A DNA stretch of 35,032 nt from Io17-Chloro-G2 sp034420695 (GTDB lineage: Bacteria > Chloroflexota > Dehalococcoidia > Lucifugimonadales > UBA3495), in assembly GCA_034420695.1 (NCBI GenBank), contig DAOULB010000025.1:1-35032 (forward strand), given 5' to 3'. The translations under genes were made by a program, and so were the position numbers. Below, piece after piece: positions 15,836 through 23,503 of this stretch. The number at the start of each line of letters is the position of its first letter. Position 1 is the stretch's first letter. The notes below the pieces were generated by a model. The model made no database searches, had not been told where the DNA came from, and worked only from the letters and a program-made list of their open reading frames with translations.

Positions 15836-16409
15836 CACTCGAAACCACTCTCCTTAAAACCCTGGCAGAAGACCGGGGGCCCTCAAAAAGGGCAACTTCA
15901 CCCTGAGCAGCGGCATAACGACCCAACACTACTTCGACGCCGCGGTCCTCACAATGCACCCCGAGACTGCAGGGCTGATAGGGCGGGCCATACTGCCCCA
16001 CATAAAGGAAAAGAAAGCCCTGGCCGTAGGAGGCCCGCCCCTGGGCGCCGTCCCTATAGCCATGGCCGTTGCCTTCGCCAGCGTCCAAAGCCCACCAGAA
16101 CCCCTGCTTTCAACACCCGTAAGGGCCTTCACCATCAGGAGATTCCCCAAGGACCACGGCACGAAGAAAACAATCGAGGGCAACCTCCCGGAAGGATTAC
16201 CCGTGGCCGTAGTAGACGACACCTGCACCACCGGCCTCTCCCTCCTGGAAGCAATACTCAACGCCGAAGCCGCGGGACACCCCGTGGTCAAGGTCATAGT
16301 CCTCATGGACCGCCAGGAGGGAGGCAGCGACGCACTCCGCAACATGGGCTATGACTTCACGGCCCTCCTGAAGATGACACCCGACGGCACTATCGAGACC
16401 GGTCCCTGA
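15832..16409 (+). pseudogene. pyrE: orotate phosphoribosyltransferase-like gene with an apparent one-base deletion
   Basis: The enzyme joins orotate (or a related base) to PRPP in pyrimidine nucleotide synthesis. The PRPP loop VAVVDDTCTTGLSLLEA is complete, and the N-terminal LKKGNFTLSSGITTQHYFDA is the typical orotate enzyme opening. The opening is split: ATG 15832 reads MTLETTLLKTLAED and then runs into a stop, while the main frame lacks a start before ATG 15954. Adding one G to GGGGG at 15875-15879 gives LAEDRGALKKGNFTLSSG and a normal protein of about 192 residues. The shift is either sequencing error or a recent knock-out. The start overlaps the previous gene as ATGA. The substrate could be another base. 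Confidence 0.8.
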
Positions 16410-16492
16410 TCCACACAAACAAAACGCCCTCCTCAAGCGTCTGAGCCTCGCCCAACGGAAAGACGCCGTCCGTCCACACCGGCCGCTCATCA

Positions 16493-16523
16493 CAGCGGGG
16501 TTTCTCCCGCCTCAACCCCGCTG
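16493..16523 (+). terminator. perfect 10-bp hairpin between pyrE-like and SLOG genes
   Basis: CAGCGGGGTT at 16493-16502 pairs exactly with AACCCCGCTG at 16514-16523 around an 11-base loop. It lies in a 154-base gap. No T run follows, so it could be a terminator, an attenuator or an RNA-stability element. Confidence 0.45.
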
Positions 16524-16563
16524 CTGTCGGCACGAGGCACAGAATCACCAAGGAGAAAGCACT

Positions 16564-16896
16564 TTGAAGATACTCGTATGCGGAGGCAGGGACTTCAGCG
16601 ACTGGGACCTGCTGGCAAGCACCCTCGACAGGCTCGGACCAAGCTCAATAGTCCACGGCGCAGCCCGGGGGGCGGATACCCTGGCAGGAGTCTACGCCCA
16701 GAAGAAAAAGCTCCCCTGCCAGGCCTTCCCCGCCGACTGGAAGAAGTACGGCAAGAGCGCCGGCTTCCGCCGCAACGAGGACATGCTCAAGAGATCCAAC
16801 CCCGACCTGGTCCTGGCCTTTCCCGGAGGCAACGGCACCACCCACATGGTCAGGACCGCCCGAAACCACGGCTACCAAGTCAAACAGGCAGCCTGA
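16564..16896 (+). CDS. SLOG-superfamily (DUF2493, YAcAr-like) protein
   Basis: The 110-residue protein is a complete small Rossmann-like SLOG domain: MKILVCGGRDFSDWDLL at the start, IVHGAARGADTLAGVYA in the middle (the GxxxGAD binding loop), FPADWKKYGKSAGFRRNEDM and the closing LVLAFPGGNGTTHMV. SLOG domains bind or cleave nucleotide-derived ligands such as NAD+ derivatives and cytokinin ribotides, and many small phage-encoded ones have no assigned role. TTG 16564 is the start, supported by AAGGAG at 8-9 bases. The neighbours are the phosphoribosyltransferase and an ATPase. Confidence 0.85.
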   Translation: MKILVCGGRDFSDWDLLASTLDRLGPSSIVHGAARGADTLAGVYAQKKKLPCQAFPADWKKYGKSAGFRRNEDMLKRSNPDLVLAFPGGNGTTHMVRTARNHGYQVKQAA

Positions 16897-16922
16897 CCAA
16901 CACCCCTCAAGGAGCGCCACCT

Positions 16923-17963
16923 GTGATACTGGCATCAATATCCGCCAACGGGTTCAAGACCATCAGCAACCTCAAAGGCCTGAAGCTGGAACAAATAAAC
17001 TTCCTTACCGGCCCCAACGGAGCAGGGAAATCAAACCTGATCGACCTCCTTGACCTCATAGGCCAGACCGCGCGGACCACCGGAGGCATAATCAACTACA
17101 GACCTCCCAAAGGCGTGCGAGCGTTCCCCACGACCGGTGACGAAGACCAAGGGCAGGAGCCAATCACCGTCAGATTGACCTTCGAACATAGCGGGCAGAA
17201 GACCGACTACTCGGTCACCTTGCATGCCTGGCACGCCTCGCGCCTCGCCGTGACCAAGGAGATGGCAGGCCCTCCGGGAGAGCCGTCCAAGGCCAAAAGA
17301 GTCCTCTCCCCGGACGAACACCCCTCCGGCCTTAAGCTGTTGGACACCAGCCAGGAAGAAGGTCTGCCCGAGATCCGCCAACACCTGATGGCCATACGGA
17401 CGATAAGGCCTCCGTTCGGAGCCAGGACAACCCGCCCCGGAGAGGAACAGGACCCAATGGCCTACTGCTCAGCAATGGCCCAATTCCTCCTCCAACTCCG
17501 GAGCAGACGCCCAAACATCTACCGCTTCGTCCAGAACATGACCAGGAGGGCCCTGCCCCACATCCACAGCATTGCCATAAAACAGGTCAACAATAAGCCC
17601 AGCATCCACTTCATCGAAAAAGACACCTACGAGTCCTACACCGCCGAGCAGGTATCCCCGGGCACGATGAACACCCTGGCCCTCATAACAGGTATCTACC
17701 AGCCGACAACACCCAAGGACACCCTCGTCCTCCTAGACGACCCAGACACAGGACTGAGCCCCCAGGCGGGAAAGGAGGTAGCCAAGTTGCTGCAGCTGGC
17801 ATCGAAGAAGGCACGGGTGGTAATAGCAACCCACTCACCAAGCTTCCTAGGCAGCTTTGAGGCCAAGGACACCGTCCACGTAAGCAAGTTCATGAACAGG
17901 TCTACCTTCCAACACCTCCCCCAGGACGGAACCCAAGCCCCGGACAAGCCTTGCTGGCTCTGA
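16923..17963 (+). CDS. SMC/RecF-like AAA ATPase
   Basis: This is an ABC-type ATPase of the RecF/OLD-like group: Walker A GPNGAGKS at residues 30-37, signature-like VSPGTMNTLAL, Walker B TLVLLDDPDTGLSP and the H-loop VVIATHSPSFL. At 346 residues it lacks the long coiled coil of SMC proteins and has no TOPRIM nuclease domain, so it differs from OLD and Gabija A. Such compact ATPases occur as sensors in defence systems and as DNA-repair factors. GTG 16923 follows AAGGAG by about 8 bases; the frame extends upstream but those codons overlap the SLOG gene and look like shadow. The partner effector is not obvious; SLOG or NADAR are candidates by position only. Confidence 0.85.
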   Translation: MILASISANGFKTISNLKGLKLEQINFLTGPNGAGKSNLIDLLDLIGQTARTTGGIINYRPPKGVRAFPTTGDEDQGQEPITVRLTFEHSGQKTDYSVTLHAWHASRLAVTKEMAGPPGEPSKAKRVLSPDEHPSGLKLLDTSQEEGLPEIRQHLMAIRTIRPPFGARTTRPGEEQDPMAYCSAMAQFLLQLRSRRPNIYRFVQNMTRRALPHIHSIAIKQVNNKPSIHFIEKDTYESYTAEQVSPGTMNTLALITGIYQPTTPKDTLVLLDDPDTGLSPQAGKEVAKLLQLASKKARVVIATHSPSFLGSFEAKDTVHVSKFMNRSTFQHLPQDGTQAPDKPCWL

Positions 17964-18031
17964 CCCACACCTTCCTGGGCCGGCTCTCCCCACGTCCCGC
18001 CGCCCCAGGACCAATGTGAGAGGTGAACAGA

Positions 18032-18931
18032 ATGACCACGAAGACAAACACCCAAGAACTACCAACCAGCCTAGGCAAGACCAAGGTCCAGGCCATGGCC
18101 CCAAGGAGCATCGTCGGCAAAGCCACCGGCTTCATCGCCGCCTACGACGGCGTCATCAATCCCTACTCAGGGTGCAGCTTCGGCTGCGACTACTGCTACG
18201 CATCCAACTTCACCCAGACCGAGGCGGAGAGGGAAACATGGGGCCAGTGGGTGAAGGTAAAGACCAACGCCGTGGAGCGCTTCCACGAAATAGCGCCGGG
18301 GCACCTGAACAACAAGGTCTTCTATATGTCGACGGCGACGGACCCCTACCAGCCCGTCGAGAAGACCGCCGGGGTGACCAGGGCCCTCCTGGAGGCGATG
18401 GCCGAGCGGAAACCGACCATCAACCTCGTTATCCAGACCAGAAGCCCCCTGGTCGTCAGGGACCTTGACGTCCTGAGCCAACTCAAGGACCAAGGCAGCC
18501 AAATCCAAGTCAATATGACCGTGACCACCGACGACGACCAAGTCAGGAAGACCTACGAGCCGGGCTGCCCCTCCATAGCCGCAAGGCTGAAGGCCATAAC
18601 CAAGGTCCAGGAGTCAGGCATCCAGGCCTGCATCACCATGACTCCCCTGCTGCCCCTCAGTGACGCGCAGGGCTTCGCAGAGACGGTCAAAAGCACCGGG
18701 GCAACCAGGTTCATCGTCCAGGGCTTTCACCTCCTCCAAGACAGGATAGGGGAGAAGATGATCGCGAGGACCGACGACCGGGCCATCATGTCCACCGCAG
18801 AGCATTTCGGCTGTCCGAAGGAAGAGGCCCCCGCCAGGTACACGAGGAAGTTCAGGGAAGACCTGGCAGTCCTCAAGAAGAATATCCCGGGACTGACCTT
18901 CGGGAAGGACGGCTTCGCGCCTCCCTTCTAG
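18032..18931 (+). CDS. radical SAM protein, SplB-like
   Basis: The cluster motif GCSFGCDYCYA (Cys48, Cys52, Cys55) and the STATDPYQPVE segment are typical of the SplB-like radical SAM group (spore photoproduct lyase relatives and Rv2578c-like proteins of unknown substrate). ITMTPLLPLSD and the closing FGKDGFAPPF also fit. These enzymes cleave S-adenosylmethionine to start radical chemistry; the substrate here is unknown. At 299 residues it is full length. ATG 18032 has GAGAGGTG at good distance; GTG 18023 is less likely. TAG ends it and a terminator hairpin follows at 18964, closing the transcription unit. Confidence 0.85.
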   Translation: MTTKTNTQELPTSLGKTKVQAMAPRSIVGKATGFIAAYDGVINPYSGCSFGCDYCYASNFTQTEAERETWGQWVKVKTNAVERFHEIAPGHLNNKVFYMSTATDPYQPVEKTAGVTRALLEAMAERKPTINLVIQTRSPLVVRDLDVLSQLKDQGSQIQVNMTVTTDDDQVRKTYEPGCPSIAARLKAITKVQESGIQACITMTPLLPLSDAQGFAETVKSTGATRFIVQGFHLLQDRIGEKMIARTDDRAIMSTAEHFGCPKEEAPARYTRKFREDLAVLKKNIPGLTFGKDGFAPPF

Positions 18932-18963
18932 CCGGCAGGCAGGAAAGACCGGACAGATAACAG

Positions 18964-18995
18964 GACGCGGGAGGCCCAAGGCCCCGGCGTCTTTT
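18964..18995 (+). terminator. rho-independent terminator after the radical SAM gene
   Basis: GACGCGGGAGGCC at 18964-18976 folds with GGCCCCGGCGTC at 18980-18991 over a CAA loop, with one bulged A and one G-G mismatch, and is followed by TTTT at 18992-18995. The T run is rare in this T-poor strand, which adds weight. Confidence 0.65.
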
Positions 18996-19080
18996 GCTGC
19001 AACAGGCTCCAGGTGTCTATTCGGTCAGGCGCTCCCAAGAGACCCGGATGTACCATCGAAGAGAGGAAGAAACAGATATT

Positions 19081-19689
19081 TTGAGAACACAGACAGAAAC
19101 CAGGTCAACGACATACATCGCAGACCACGTCGCCTTCTTCCGCCGCTCCCGTGAGAAGCACGGCCAGCTCTCCAACATGACCTTCGGCTACCCCATCAAG
19201 GTCAACGACACCGTCTTCCAAAGCCCCGAGGGCCTGTACCAAGCCCTCAAGTACCCCAACTGCCCGGACCTGCAGAAGCAAATAGGAGGACAGAAGTCCG
19301 GAATGGAAGCAAAGAAGGCCTCCTATGCTGCTTCAAGCAACGGAGGGCCCATGGTCCGCCCGGACTGGGACCAAATACGGGTCGACGCAATGCGCTACAC
19401 CCAAGCAGTACGCCTCAGGCAGCACCGGAAGAAATTCCAGGCCGCCCTGCTGGCGACCGGTACATGGCCCATCGTCGAACTCTCCCCGAGAGACGACTTC
19501 TGGGGGGCCAAGCCGCAACGGGCCAACACCATCCTGGCCGGAGCCAACATGCTGGGAAAGATCCTGAGCCACCTCCGGAACACCCTCAGAGAAAACCAAG
19601 GAGACTTGGACAAGACCATAGCCCAGTTCCTGGAAGACACCCCGGTCGACCTTCTCCAGGTCAACGGCCGCCCGGTCCCAAGCCCCTGA
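19081..19689 (+). CDS. NADAR-domain (YbiA-like) protein
   Basis: The core of the NADAR family (DUF1768, RibX) is present: FFRRSREKHGQLSNMTFGYP, then VFQSPEGLYQALKYPN, KKASYAAS, VDAMRYTQAVRLRQH and ELSPRDDFWGAKPQ. Family members act on N-glycosidic bonds of ribose compounds: riboflavin intermediates in YbiA, and ADP-ribose on guanine in NADAR proteins that oppose DarT-type toxins. TTG 19081 has GAGGAAG 11 bases upstream; ATG 19048 is an alternative start without a good site. The gene follows a terminator, so a promoter should lie between 18996 and 19080. It is about 202 residues long. Confidence 0.85.
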   Translation: MRTQTETRSTTYIADHVAFFRRSREKHGQLSNMTFGYPIKVNDTVFQSPEGLYQALKYPNCPDLQKQIGGQKSGMEAKKASYAASSNGGPMVRPDWDQIRVDAMRYTQAVRLRQHRKKFQAALLATGTWPIVELSPRDDFWGAKPQRANTILAGANMLGKILSHLRNTLRENQGDLDKTIAQFLEDTPVDLLQVNGRPVPSP

Positions 19690-19751
19690 CCCGGCAGAGG
19701 ACTCCCTAGCCGGGCCATACCAACCCACACCCAGGAGAACCACCCACCGGC

Positions 19752-20570
19752 ATGAAATTCCTCGTCATAGGCAACGCCATCAGGGAGACCGTAACCCGCT
19801 CCGAGGACCAGGCTACCAGGAGCCACATCGGAGGGGTCGGGGCCATCATGGCCAGGGAGTTGAGCCTTGCCGGAGCCGACACCACCTTCCTCACCACCGC
19901 GTCCACCGAAGACACAAAGGCCATGAAGCAAGCCCTTGAAAGAGGAGGGATCCGCCAGGCCATCGTCATGCCAGGCCACCCACCCCAGAGATACAAGGGC
20001 CACATCAACATGACCGCCAGGAAGGGAAATCCCTGCAAGGTTGACGGCAAGTGGCCCTATATGGGCCAGCTCCTGGGCACCATCAACGAGATGGCCCCAG
20101 ACTACGACTGGACCCTGATCAGCATGAACCTGCGCACCAAGGACCTCGAGTCGGTCTACTACAACGCCAAGAGGGTCGCGGTCAACGCAACCTCAAAAGC
20201 ATCCGCCCACCGGATAGCCATCATTCCGAACCAGCACCTCTACACCATGAACGAGCCAGAGTTGAATGCCCTGGCCAAGGAACTCGAAGCCGGAGGCCCA
20301 GCCCACGTCAGGGAAAGCCTGGGGGCCCAGGTCCTGATGCTGACCAAGGGCAAGAGAGGCAGGACCATCTACCAGGAAAAAGGCCCGCCCTTGGACGTAA
20401 ACGCACTCCCCGTTCCCAAAGGCACGGACTTCATCGGCGCCGGGGACGCAGCCACCGCCGGCCTGGTCTACGCCATGGCCTTCAAGCAGGACCAGACCGA
20501 GACCGTCGACCGCTTCATACAGAACCTTATGGCCCGAAACGCCAGGGCCTACGACAAGATCCCCGCCTGA
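19752..20570 (+). CDS. PfkB-family (ribokinase-like) kinase
   Basis: The C-terminal signature TDFIGAGDAATAGLVYAM (GAGD at 229-232, Asp232 the catalytic base) identifies a PfkB carbohydrate/nucleoside kinase, and IGGVGAIMARELSLAGADTT near residue 30 is the substrate-binding glycine region. Pro-Asn and Glu residues in IPNQHLYTMNEPE match the Mg-ATP motif. Substrates in the family include ribose, adenosine, fructose phosphates and pseudouridine; this 272-residue, rather divergent member cannot be assigned. The lid is lengthened around RYKGHINMTARKGNPCKVDG. AGGAG lies 16-20 bases before the ATG. It sits beside NADAR, which suggests a ribosyl compound as substrate. Confidence 0.82.
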   Translation: MKFLVIGNAIRETVTRSEDQATRSHIGGVGAIMARELSLAGADTTFLTTASTEDTKAMKQALERGGIRQAIVMPGHPPQRYKGHINMTARKGNPCKVDGKWPYMGQLLGTINEMAPDYDWTLISMNLRTKDLESVYYNAKRVAVNATSKASAHRIAIIPNQHLYTMNEPELNALAKELEAGGPAHVRESLGAQVLMLTKGKRGRTIYQEKGPPLDVNALPVPKGTDFIGAGDAATAGLVYAMAFKQDQTETVDRFIQNLMARNARAYDKIPA

Positions 20571-20618
20571 CCCAGCCCAAGACCAAAAGCAGTCCAGACA
20601 CCAACAGGACACGGAAAA

Positions 20619-21062
20619 ATGCCCATCCTCAACTACACCACCAAAGTACCGGCCGAGAAGACAGTCTCCCAAGTCTCCAGTCTGCTCGCGAAGAAAGGGG
20701 CCACCGAGATAACGACCCTCTTCGGAGGCGCAGGCTACCCGGCCGGCCTGAAATGGGTCGTTGACACAAAGCATGGCCCGATCATCTTTGCCCTGCCAGT
20801 CAACATAGACGCCGTCTACAACGTCCTGACCAAGCAAAGGGTCATGGCCACCAACAACGAGCAGAGAATGCAGCAAGCAAGACGCACCGCATGGCGCATC
20901 ATCCTCGACTGGGTCCAAGCCCAGATGGCCCTCCTGGAAACGGAAATGGCCGACCTCGAGGAGATATTCCTGCCCTACATGGTTTCAGGAGACCAGACCC
21001 TCTACCAGTACCTTGAGTCCAAGGGCTTCCAGCCCGCCCTCAACCCAGGGCAACCGCAATGA
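20619..21062 (+). CDS. conserved phage/plasmid hypothetical protein
   Basis: The 147-residue protein belongs to a common but unnamed mobile-element family, recognisable by GLKWVVDTKHGPIIFALPVN, then TAWRIILDWVQAQMALLETE and LEEIFLPYM, followed by a short segment with TLYQYL. The role is unknown. It overlaps the RuvC-like gene as ATGA at 21059-21062, a gene order often seen in phage replication modules. Confidence 0.75.
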   Translation: MPILNYTTKVPAEKTVSQVSSLLAKKGATEITTLFGGAGYPAGLKWVVDTKHGPIIFALPVNIDAVYNVLTKQRVMATNNEQRMQQARRTAWRIILDWVQAQMALLETEMADLEEIFLPYMVSGDQTLYQYLESKGFQPALNPGQPQ

Positions 21063-21625
21063 CCCAGGTCCTCGCCGCCATCGACCCGGGCACCAAGAAG
21101 ACAGGCATTGCCATATTCCAAGGGACAAAGCTTGCCGCCTGGAACGTGATAACAGCCCCCGCCAAGCTGCCGGCCCACGAGAGAATCGGCCACATCATCG
21201 ACCAACTGGAAGCCTACATAAAGGCCCAGCCGGACCACCTCAACGTTACCACCTTCGCCTGTGAGAAGACCACCTCAATGGAACGGAGCAGGCCCGCGCC
21301 GGAACTGGCAACCCTGGCCAGGGCAATACGAACCTGGGCCAAGGGCAAAGGCACCAGGAAACAACCAAAGAGGGAGTGGAACGAGTACAACCCCACCTCG
21401 GTCCTGGCCGCGGTCAGAGTCAGAGGCTTAAGCGGAAGCAGAACCCCCAGGAAGGAGGTAATCCGCCTGGGAGTCACCCTGCTCTACGACGGAGACCTCC
21501 AGAGAGCAGCGCCGGAGGACTTCCCAAGCACGCCGGAGGCCCAGGACATCTACGACGCCATAGCAGTAGGCCACTGCCACATCACCCTCCGCCACACCAA
21601 GGCATTAGAGGCCCTCAACCCATGA
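21059..21625 (+). CDS. RuvC-like Holliday junction resolvase
   Basis: RNase H-fold nuclease with the RuvC acidic residues: Asp9 in AAIDPGTKKTGIAIF, Glu69 in FACEKTTS and an Asp pair in AQDIYDAIAVGHC (Asp163 and Asp166). Basic and Ser-rich loops (KGKGTRKQPKREW, GLSGSRTPRKEV) would contact DNA. Such phage and plasmid proteins cut four-way junctions during replication or recombination. The 188-residue length is normal. The start overlaps the previous stop, so translation is coupled. Confidence 0.8.
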   Translation: MTQVLAAIDPGTKKTGIAIFQGTKLAAWNVITAPAKLPAHERIGHIIDQLEAYIKAQPDHLNVTTFACEKTTSMERSRPAPELATLARAIRTWAKGKGTRKQPKREWNEYNPTSVLAAVRVRGLSGSRTPRKEVIRLGVTLLYDGDLQRAAPEDFPSTPEAQDIYDAIAVGHCHITLRHTKALEALNP

Positions 21626-21671
21626 GCCAGCAAAAGGGCTCCAACACCCCGCCACAACAGGAGAACCGAAA

Positions 21672-22022
21672 GTGGAAGCCATAAACGGCTGGAACATCAT
21701 CGACCAGTCCACCGCCATAGGCCAAGTATCCCTGATGGGGGCGGACATACTGATCACCGTCCGCTGGAAGGACGAGACCTACGACCCCGTCGAAGACCTG
21801 CAGGAAATGATGGACGCCCAAGGCTCCCAGGACAGCGTCGACCACATCCGCACGTTCGGCAACAAGGACCGCCCCGCCTACTACGCCATGTTCCACGTAA
21901 ACGGACAGCCCGCCGGGACCATAAGCCTCAGGCTGGGGCCCGAACCGACCATTGAAGACATGGCCCGGAACGAGGCCCCCGAGGGCCTCTGGGACGTCTT
22001 CCAGAACATAGTCCGCCAGTAG
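21672..22022 (+). CDS. hypothetical protein
   Basis: The 116-residue product reads as an alpha/beta protein (INGWNIIDQSTAIGQVSLMG, ADILITVRWKDETYDPVEDL, AMFHVNGQPAGTISLRLGPE). GTG 21672 follows AGGAG. It ends in TAG, and the same frame stays open without a stop through the 54-base gap into the next gene, but the gap codons look non-coding. No family recognised. Confidence 0.6.
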   Translation: MEAINGWNIIDQSTAIGQVSLMGADILITVRWKDETYDPVEDLQEMMDAQGSQDSVDHIRTFGNKDRPAYYAMFHVNGQPAGTISLRLGPEPTIEDMARNEAPEGLWDVFQNIVRQ

Positions 22023-22076
22023 AACCAAGCACCCGCATCCCGGCCAGAAAACAAAAGAAATGAAAGAAAGAACAAC

Positions 22077-22781
22077 ATGACGACCACCCTGGCGCCCCAG
22101 TGGAGAAAGAAACTCACCGACATCCTGGACCAAGCCACCCTGAGCAAGGGCCTGGGCTCCCGACACAACCCATGCAGCCTGGCGGCCATCAACCTTGCAA
22201 TCACCGGGGAACTCATTGACACCATCCCAAGCTGCATGTCCCGGGTGATAGCCACCTGGATCATACCCATCCAGGACTCCATGCCGGAGGAAATGCGCAA
22301 CTCCGAACGATGGAAGACGCTGTTGCCCCTAGCCGCGAGCACCGGCCGGGACCACGAACTCCAAAGGGCCACCATGGTCATGGAGTGGATGTGGGACAAG
22401 GTCCTGGGCGAACTGCGACACACCGCAGACAACATAGGCTTCGGCAAGGCATGGGCCAGGATGTGCCATGACCGCACACCATCCAAGGCCATAGCTGCTT
22501 CAAACGAAGCATTGAAATGGGCCAAAGTCGACAGGGACGCCACCGAGTCGGCGTCAAGCGCCGCCAAGCACGCCCACTCGGCCCTCCTCGCCTTCCCGAA
22601 AAGCCTCGGCGAGGTCACATCCTACGCGCCCCAGACCACCAACTACGTGGGGGACGCCACCGAACGGGCATCGGAGGCCGCAAGGCATGCACCCCAGTCC
22701 ACCCTCTGGGAAAGCTTCGACCCCTGCGGCCTGCTGGAAAGGCTCTGCGACCCGACCGCAGTCAGTAAGGACGAGGTATAA
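22077..22781 (+). CDS. hypothetical protein, first of a tandem paralogous pair
   Basis: The 234-residue protein shares its layout with the next gene: NPCSLAAINLAITGELIDTI, a CMSRVI segment, RNSERWKTLLPLAASTGRDH and the final FDPCGLLERLCDP. The middle (ALKWAKVDRDATESASSAAK) is Ala-rich and helical, and SALLAFPKSLGEV to ATERASEAARHA may be an internal repeat. The N-terminal half resembles a family seen in many bacteria with the pattern P-x-C-x-S-x-V-I and a later R-x-R/K-x-L-L-P. The role is unknown. Four bases separate its stop from the ATG of the paralogue (22787). Confidence 0.7.
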   Translation: MTTTLAPQWRKKLTDILDQATLSKGLGSRHNPCSLAAINLAITGELIDTIPSCMSRVIATWIIPIQDSMPEEMRNSERWKTLLPLAASTGRDHELQRATMVMEWMWDKVLGELRHTADNIGFGKAWARMCHDRTPSKAIAASNEALKWAKVDRDATESASSAAKHAHSALLAFPKSLGEVTSYAPQTTNYVGDATERASEAARHAPQSTLWESFDPCGLLERLCDPTAVSKDEV

Positions 22782-22786
22782 GCCAA

Positions 22787-23488
22787 ATGACAGCCCGCTT
22801 CACAACCAAGATGGAGCGCCGCCTCAGGGCAATCCTTAAAACATCGGAACTCCCCAAGGGCCTGGGAACATACCAAAACCCCTCAAGCATGGCGGCCATC
22901 AACCTCGCAATCTCCGAGGAGTTGGTGCCCTACGTCCCAGACTGCATGTCCCTGGTAATCGGGAAATGGGTACTCATCATGAATGACGCAGTGCCCCACT
23001 GCATCCGAAACTCCAAGAGGTGGAAGAAAGCCCTCCCCCTAGCTGCCAAAAGCGGCCAAGACCACGAGGAGCACCGGGCGAACATCCTGGTCGAATGGCT
23101 ATGGAACGACATCATGCCGCTGCCACAAAACGCAGCTGACCTCACTGGCCTAGGGCGTGAATGGCACACATTGCTGGAGCAACGCTCTTCAGACGCTGCT
23201 GGCGCCGTTTACCTGAAAGCCCTAAGGAAGGCCGAAAGAGACTGTGACCTCACCGCCAACCGGCTGGAAGCCATCACCGCGAACGCCGGCGCTGTAGCCC
23301 GCCGCCAAAGAGCAATAGTCTCCGGAGAAGGCACCCCCGAAGACTTCGTCAAAATCGGAATCCGCTCTGCCGAAGCTGCACTATGCGCGGCCAACGACCG
23401 AATACTGGAGTCCGCCGACATGGTATGGAGGGAGCTTGACCCCTGCGACCTCCTGGAAAGACTCTGCCAACCACCCGACCCCCAATAA
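22787..23488 (+). CDS. hypothetical protein, second of a tandem paralogous pair
   Basis: It matches the preceding gene at both ends: LPKGLGTYQNPSSMAAINLA, PDCMSLVIGKWV, RNSKRWKKALPLAAKSGQDH and the closing LDPCDLLERLCQP. The middle has diverged and contains YLKALRKAERDCDLTANRLE, a likely coiled coil. It is 233 residues, almost the same length as its partner. Tandem duplication followed by divergence is the simple explanation; the two may form a heteromer. Confidence 0.7.
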   Translation: MTARFTTKMERRLRAILKTSELPKGLGTYQNPSSMAAINLAISEELVPYVPDCMSLVIGKWVLIMNDAVPHCIRNSKRWKKALPLAAKSGQDHEEHRANILVEWLWNDIMPLPQNAADLTGLGREWHTLLEQRSSDAAGAVYLKALRKAERDCDLTANRLEAITANAGAVARRQRAIVSGEGTPEDFVKIGIRSAEAALCAANDRILESADMVWRELDPCDLLERLCQPPDPQ

Positions 23489-23503
23489 ACACCCGGGACC
23501 AAG

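Noticed and set aside
15954..16409. Short phosphoribosyltransferase starting at ATG 15954
   Set aside because: It would lose the conserved LKKGNFTLSSG opening that lies in frame upstream; the frameshifted full-length gene fits better.
21672..22781. Read-through fusion of the 21672 and 22077 genes across TAG 22020-22022
   Set aside because: The 18 codons between them are A-rich and not protein-like, and open frames across gaps are expected by chance in this T-poor strand.
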